64,000 nt of DNA, from assembly GCA_023053685.1 (NCBI GenBank), contig JALIGW010000016.1:6602501-6666500 (forward strand). The letters are read 5' to 3'. Position 1 is the first letter of the stretch. Every line of letters begins with the position of its first letter. Of the stretch, positions 60,530-64,000 are shown one piece after another. Under the pieces are notes generated by a model, which did no database searches, was not told the origin of the DNA, and was given only the letters and a program-made list of their open reading frames with translations. Both the position numbers and the translations under genes were made by a program. The stretch is from Diadophis punctatus similis. Lineage: Eukaryota > Chordata > Lepidosauria > Squamata > Dipsadidae.

Positions 60530-61242
60530 GTAAGTGGTATACCTGGAAATCATTACAAAAATATAATGATTATCGTTTTTCTGTCATCTTGTATCTTTTC
60601 TGTCTGAAGTAATAAGACTACTATTTTTTGTTATCTTGTTACATGCATAAGTATATCATTTCTGCTGCCCTATCTCTGATGATTCCAAGCAGCTTTTAAG
60701 AAATAATGTAATATTGAAATATAAAGAGACAGAAGCATAAACAAGAAGGCCATGATGTATCTCAGTGCAGGAATCATGCATTGAAACAATGCATTTGAAA
60801 TGTTCAAACATGTCCAAATCCCTTTCTAAAGAGTCATATTTTTATGGATCTTCAAAACTAATAGGGAGGGGATGGTCTCTGAGATAGAACATCTCTGAAA
60901 AATTCAAGCATAGGATCCCTTTAAGCAGCACTCCCTACTATATCTCACACAATGGGCAAATTCAATCCAGAGAAGGCAATCTTGTATATGTACAACTGCT
61001 AAGCCATATTGGACTTTAAAGGTAGTAACTAGCACACTGAAATGTACTTAGAAGCTAACTGGCAGCTGGTGCAGATCTCAAAACAATAATATTACATAAA
61101 TGAACCAGAACAATTTGGGCCCTGCATATGCTCAAGCATCTTGCAACTTCCAAAATGTCTTCTATGGCAGCCATAGGTTGATCAGTTCCAGTAAACCAGC
61201 CATGAGGTAACAACAACAAAGCTGTTGTGATGTGAGCAAAGC

Positions 61243-62018
61243 TGTCATGCCCCCATCTGAATCTGAGACGGAAGATGAGCAGTTGACAGAGAGCAGGAAG
61301 GTGGCTCCATTGGTTGTGGAGGAAACGGGGGAAGGGTAAAGTCAGGCTGGGCAGAGCAGGGAAGAGGTAGAACAAGGAAGAGGGTGTTAAGATGAAGACC
61401 AAGGCCCACCCCCTCCTCCTCCTAGGGCGCGCAGGGAAGAACGCAGAAGAGCAACGTGGGTTGCATGGCTTATGAAGAAGGAAAGGGCCCCGATTCCCTT
61501 TACAAGGCACACCTGGGGATGGAGTTTAAAGGAGAAGCAATTGGGAGGGGCGTTTGTCGAGAACAAACACTGAATTCATATAGTGAATTCATATAGTGTT
61601 GAGAGTTGTGGCCTGCATTCCTGGCATTCCTCCTGACTGACTGAAGTATTGTGCTTTTGTGTGCTTATCTTGTCTTGCTGGAATTATTGCTGTGAATTCT
61701 TCACTTCTGGGACTCCTTATCTTGCCCTGCTGGAGTGATTGATTGCAGTTATTCTGCTTACAGCGTTTGGACTGGAGTATCTGCGGCCAGAAGCTGCTGC
61801 AGGCTTGTGGGAGAGTTTTTCTTCAGGCCGGAGAGTAAACGGCATGTTGAGGGCAAAGTTGGTGCCAATAAAGGGACTCATACCGGTTCTCTGGCTGTGT
61901 TTATTTTATTTTTTATTTTATTTGAGGTTCTTCTATGCCGCCCTACTCCCTCAGGACTCAGGGCGGCGTACAACATTTTAGGGAACATTGCCTTCGTGCC
62001 ACACCCCAGGTCATCACA
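61243..62018 (+). mobile_element. Ty3/Gypsy 5' LTR with insertion
   Basis: It starts tgtcatgccccc and ends tcatcaca, giving TG..CA ends, directly before the gag leader. It contains an aataaag signal near 61868. At about 61905-61978 it is interrupted by the short retroelement end atgccgccctactccctcag. No matching 3' LTR is seen in the window. Confidence 0.6.
61905..61978 (-). mobile_element. Short retroelement 3' end inside the LTR
   Basis: (TTTTA)n-type tail followed by gaggttcttctatgccgcc and ctcagggcggcgtacaac. This is the same end as at 23421-23470 and 30985-31082. Confidence 0.5.
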
Positions 62019-62068
62019 TTTTGTTCCCGACCCCTCCAACTTGCTCCTCTGTATTACGTGGGGTGATC

Positions 62069-63290
62069 ATGGATCAGCTCAGAGCAGACAATGATCTGTT
62101 AGCCCAGCAGGTGGCTCTCCTGACCGCAGTCCAGCCATGTTGCAAATACCCGATAGCGGTGCCAGATAAATTTGATGGCTCGCTGGCCCAATTTCCAGCA
62201 TTTTTTGGACAGTGCCAGCTTTATATGAGCCTTCGGCCGGAGGACTTCCCCACTGACCGGGATAAGGTGGGGTTTTTGATTAGCCTTTTGTTGGGGTCTG
62301 CGGCGCGTTGGGTGACGCCCCTGTTGACCCAGCCCAACCCGTTGTTGGATAATTATGCAGAGTTTTGCCATCAGCTAAGGGCCATGTTTGAGGACCCTGT
62401 TCAGACCCAAATGGCAAACAGGCGATTGAGAGAGTTGAGGCAGGGGTGAGGCTCACTCACTGACTATATCGCTGACTTTCGGGTCATCGCCCAGGACCTG
62501 CAATGGAATGAGGCGGCGCTTATGGACCAGTTCCAGGAAGGTCTTTCATCGGAGCTCCTGGCTGAGCTGGCGTGCACTGAATGCCCTTGCACCCTGCAGG
62601 AGCTCATGCACCTGTGCCTTCACATCGATGCAAGGCTCCAGCAGCAACGGGCGCAATGATGGACAGAGGCTGCGCCTGCACCCATTAAGGCAGTGCTGCC
62701 ATCGGTACTGCTGCCTGATGAGCCAATGCAATTGGGGGCTGCACGACCTCACCTGACCCAAGCCGAGAAGGATCAGCACCGCCGGGAAGGCCTTTGCCTG
62801 TATTGTGGCAGCCAAGGCAATATGGTGGCCAAGTATCCTGCTAAGGCACCCAAAGCCGCAGTGGGAACAGCGGCAGGAAACAAGCGGGGCCCGGCCTAGA
62901 GGGTTCTGTAAGTCGGGCTCAAGGGACAATGGGCCAACCATCTCCACCACAGGCAGCTTTTGTGAAGGACCTCATGCTAGCAGAAAGTGTATTCGTGCCA
63001 GGTCAGGGAGCGGTGGAGATTCAGGCCCTGGTGGACTCGGGGGCCATGGCCAACTTCATGGACTCGGCATTTGCCACGCAGTGGTCTATCCCCCCCCACC
63101 GGTCCATCCCCCCCCCCGGTCTTGGTGGAAACGATTTGACGGCCCCTTTGTTCAGGCCCCGTGGTTGCCGCGACCAGACCTCTTTCACATGCGCATTGGC
63201 TCACACGTGGAAGAAGCCGTGTTCTATGTTGCCGCAGTGCCTCACTTTCCAGTGGTGGTGGACCTGGACCTACCTGCACTCACAGCAAGG
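62069..63290 (+). pseudogene. Decayed Ty3/Gypsy (sushi-like) gag-protease
   Basis: Gag begins at ATG 62069 (MDQLRADNDLLAQQVALLTA) with the capsid pattern PDKFDGSLAQFPAFFGQCQL and VGFLISLLLGSAARW. In-frame TGA codons at 62447 and 62657 and a TAG near 62897 interrupt it; the two TGA are in contexts expected from CGA decay. The zinc knuckle is damaged: CLYCGSQGNMVAKY has Asn and Tyr where His and Cys are expected. In another frame a retropepsin remnant follows with the active-site ALVDSGAMANFMD. Reverse transcriptase and integrase are absent. The closest known group is the Ty3/Gypsy lineage that gave rise to mammalian PEG10/RTL genes; this copy is non-functional. Confidence 0.8.
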
Positions 63291-63351
63291 TGCCGCCCCA
63301 CCAAGCCACGCCTACAGAACCGGTAGTAGAAAAATTTGAATCCCACCACTG
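63285..63351. mobile_element. Right-end fragment of a hAT-type element
   Basis: ccaccaagccacgcctacag then accggtagtagaaaaatttg ends tcccaccactg. The complementary cagtggtggg start was not found upstream, so this is a fragment abutting the Gypsy remnant. Confidence 0.45.
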
Positions 63352-63746
63352 CAATTGGTGTGGAACTTTCTTGGAACTGTGTTATAGACTGGAGATAAGA
63401 TGATGTTGTATCCCTCCCCTTCTGTTGAGAGGGCTGTTCCATTTTGACATAGATGGCCTCTTTGACTCCTCTTTCAAACCAGTGGTCCTCTGTCCAAAAT
63501 TTGGACTTTGCTATCTTCAAAAGGATGGTCTTTGTCTTTTTAATGTAGATGGACTGCTGAATCTAATCCTGACGGGTTTGTATAAATCCTTCCATTCCCT
63601 ACCATCCAGTCAGAGCTGAAGAAGCTTCTTCGATGAGAAAAGAAAAACCAGCTGCCTCTTTGAGATAGTTGGGAAAGGTTTTATATATATTGGTTGTACT
63701 TTCATTTAAATAATAACATTTTTTCTTTTGCTAATAACTTGACCAG

Positions 63747-63811
63747 ATCAGCAGGAGCGATGGTATCAAATCAGAATCTGGCAGCACTCAGGCAATCAAA
63801 TGAAGCATGTG
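63747..63811 (+). CDS. SKA3: SKA3 coding exon 5 (gene continues off-window)
   Basis: A 65-nt exon between acceptor cttgaccag and donor gtaagt, with phases matching exon 4 (AG|A). It encodes SAGAMVSNQNLAALRQSNEA and then C. The sequence belongs to the poorly conserved middle of SKA3, so the call rests on splice sites, phase and location. Further exons and the stop lie to the right of the window. Confidence 0.7.
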
Positions 63812-63918
63812 GTAAGTCTTATGTAGGTCAGATAACTTCTGGGATATTTTGTATTCCTAAGTGAAGTTTTGAGAATCAGCTTGAGGATGTGAAGGTTGAG
63901 AAACAATGCCTTAATGTG

Positions 63919-64000
63919 CCGTATTTTTCGGAGTATAAGATGCACCTTTTTACCCCCAAAAAGAGGGTGAAAACTTGGGTGCGTCTTATACACCGAATGT
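63919..64000. mobile_element. Left end of ccgtatttttcggagtataag element
   Basis: ccgtatttttcggagtataa at 63919 is followed by the same subterminal sequence as at 4642. The element runs off the window, so its right end cannot be seen. Confidence 0.75.

Larger units (their letters stand above)
60530..63746 (+). other. SKA3: SKA3 intron 4
   Basis: The intron contains the Ty3/Gypsy fragment (61243 to about 63290) and a DNA-element end (63285-63351). No feature was recognised in 60530-61242 or 63352-63746, apart from possible very old repeat near 60990-61160. Confidence 0.75.

Overview
The window is vertebrate nuclear DNA, almost certainly from a squamate reptile and most probably a snake. It has split genes with GT/AG introns, very dense interspersed repeats (Sauria-type and other tRNA-derived SINEs, CR1, L2 and R4/Dong-like LINEs, many short hAT and TA-flanked DNA transposons) and long microsatellites, some of them at LINE ends. 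It contains no prokaryotic-type operon, CRISPR array or free-standing tRNA gene.

Three host genes are present in the order and orientation of a known syntenic block (human chr13q12: SKA3, MRPL57, ZDHHC20, here inverted). ZDHHC20 (+ strand, about 1-42.3 kb) encodes a DHHC protein S-acyltransferase. Eleven consecutive coding exons, 2 to 12, can be followed with matching splice phases; exon 1 lies left of the window. MRPL57 (MRP63; - strand, coding 49609-49923) encodes a small mitoribosomal protein in one coding exon, entered through a 5'UTR intron. SKA3 (+ strand, first coding exon at 57402, continuing past the right edge) encodes a kinetochore-microtubule coupling subunit; five coding exons are visible. 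A GC/CpG-rich block at about 51.5-52.15 kb lies between MRPL57 and SKA3 and looks like their shared divergent promoter.

All other sequence is introns and intergenic DNA filled with repeats. Notable ones are an almost complete L2-clade LINE with an open reading frame of 984 codons inside SKA3's 5' region, itself inserted in a DNA element (52958-56613). There are also two R4/Dong-like LINE ends embedded in (TAA)n arrays (29.4-30.7 kb), a foldback element with 136-bp arms (35795-36119), about 2.2 kb of retroelement flanked by a 14-bp target duplication (39236-41474), and a decayed Ty3/Gypsy 5'LTR-gag-pro fragment in SKA3 intron 4. More than a dozen hAT-type elements have recognisable 8-bp target duplications.

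I found no convincing undescribed multi-gene system. The points most worth checking are the TAA-targeted R4-like insertions, the intact L2, the separation of SKA3's ATG from its CpG promoter, the 33-nt exon carrying the DHHC catalytic motif, and the repeated CG-rich hairpin cores shared by different transposon families.
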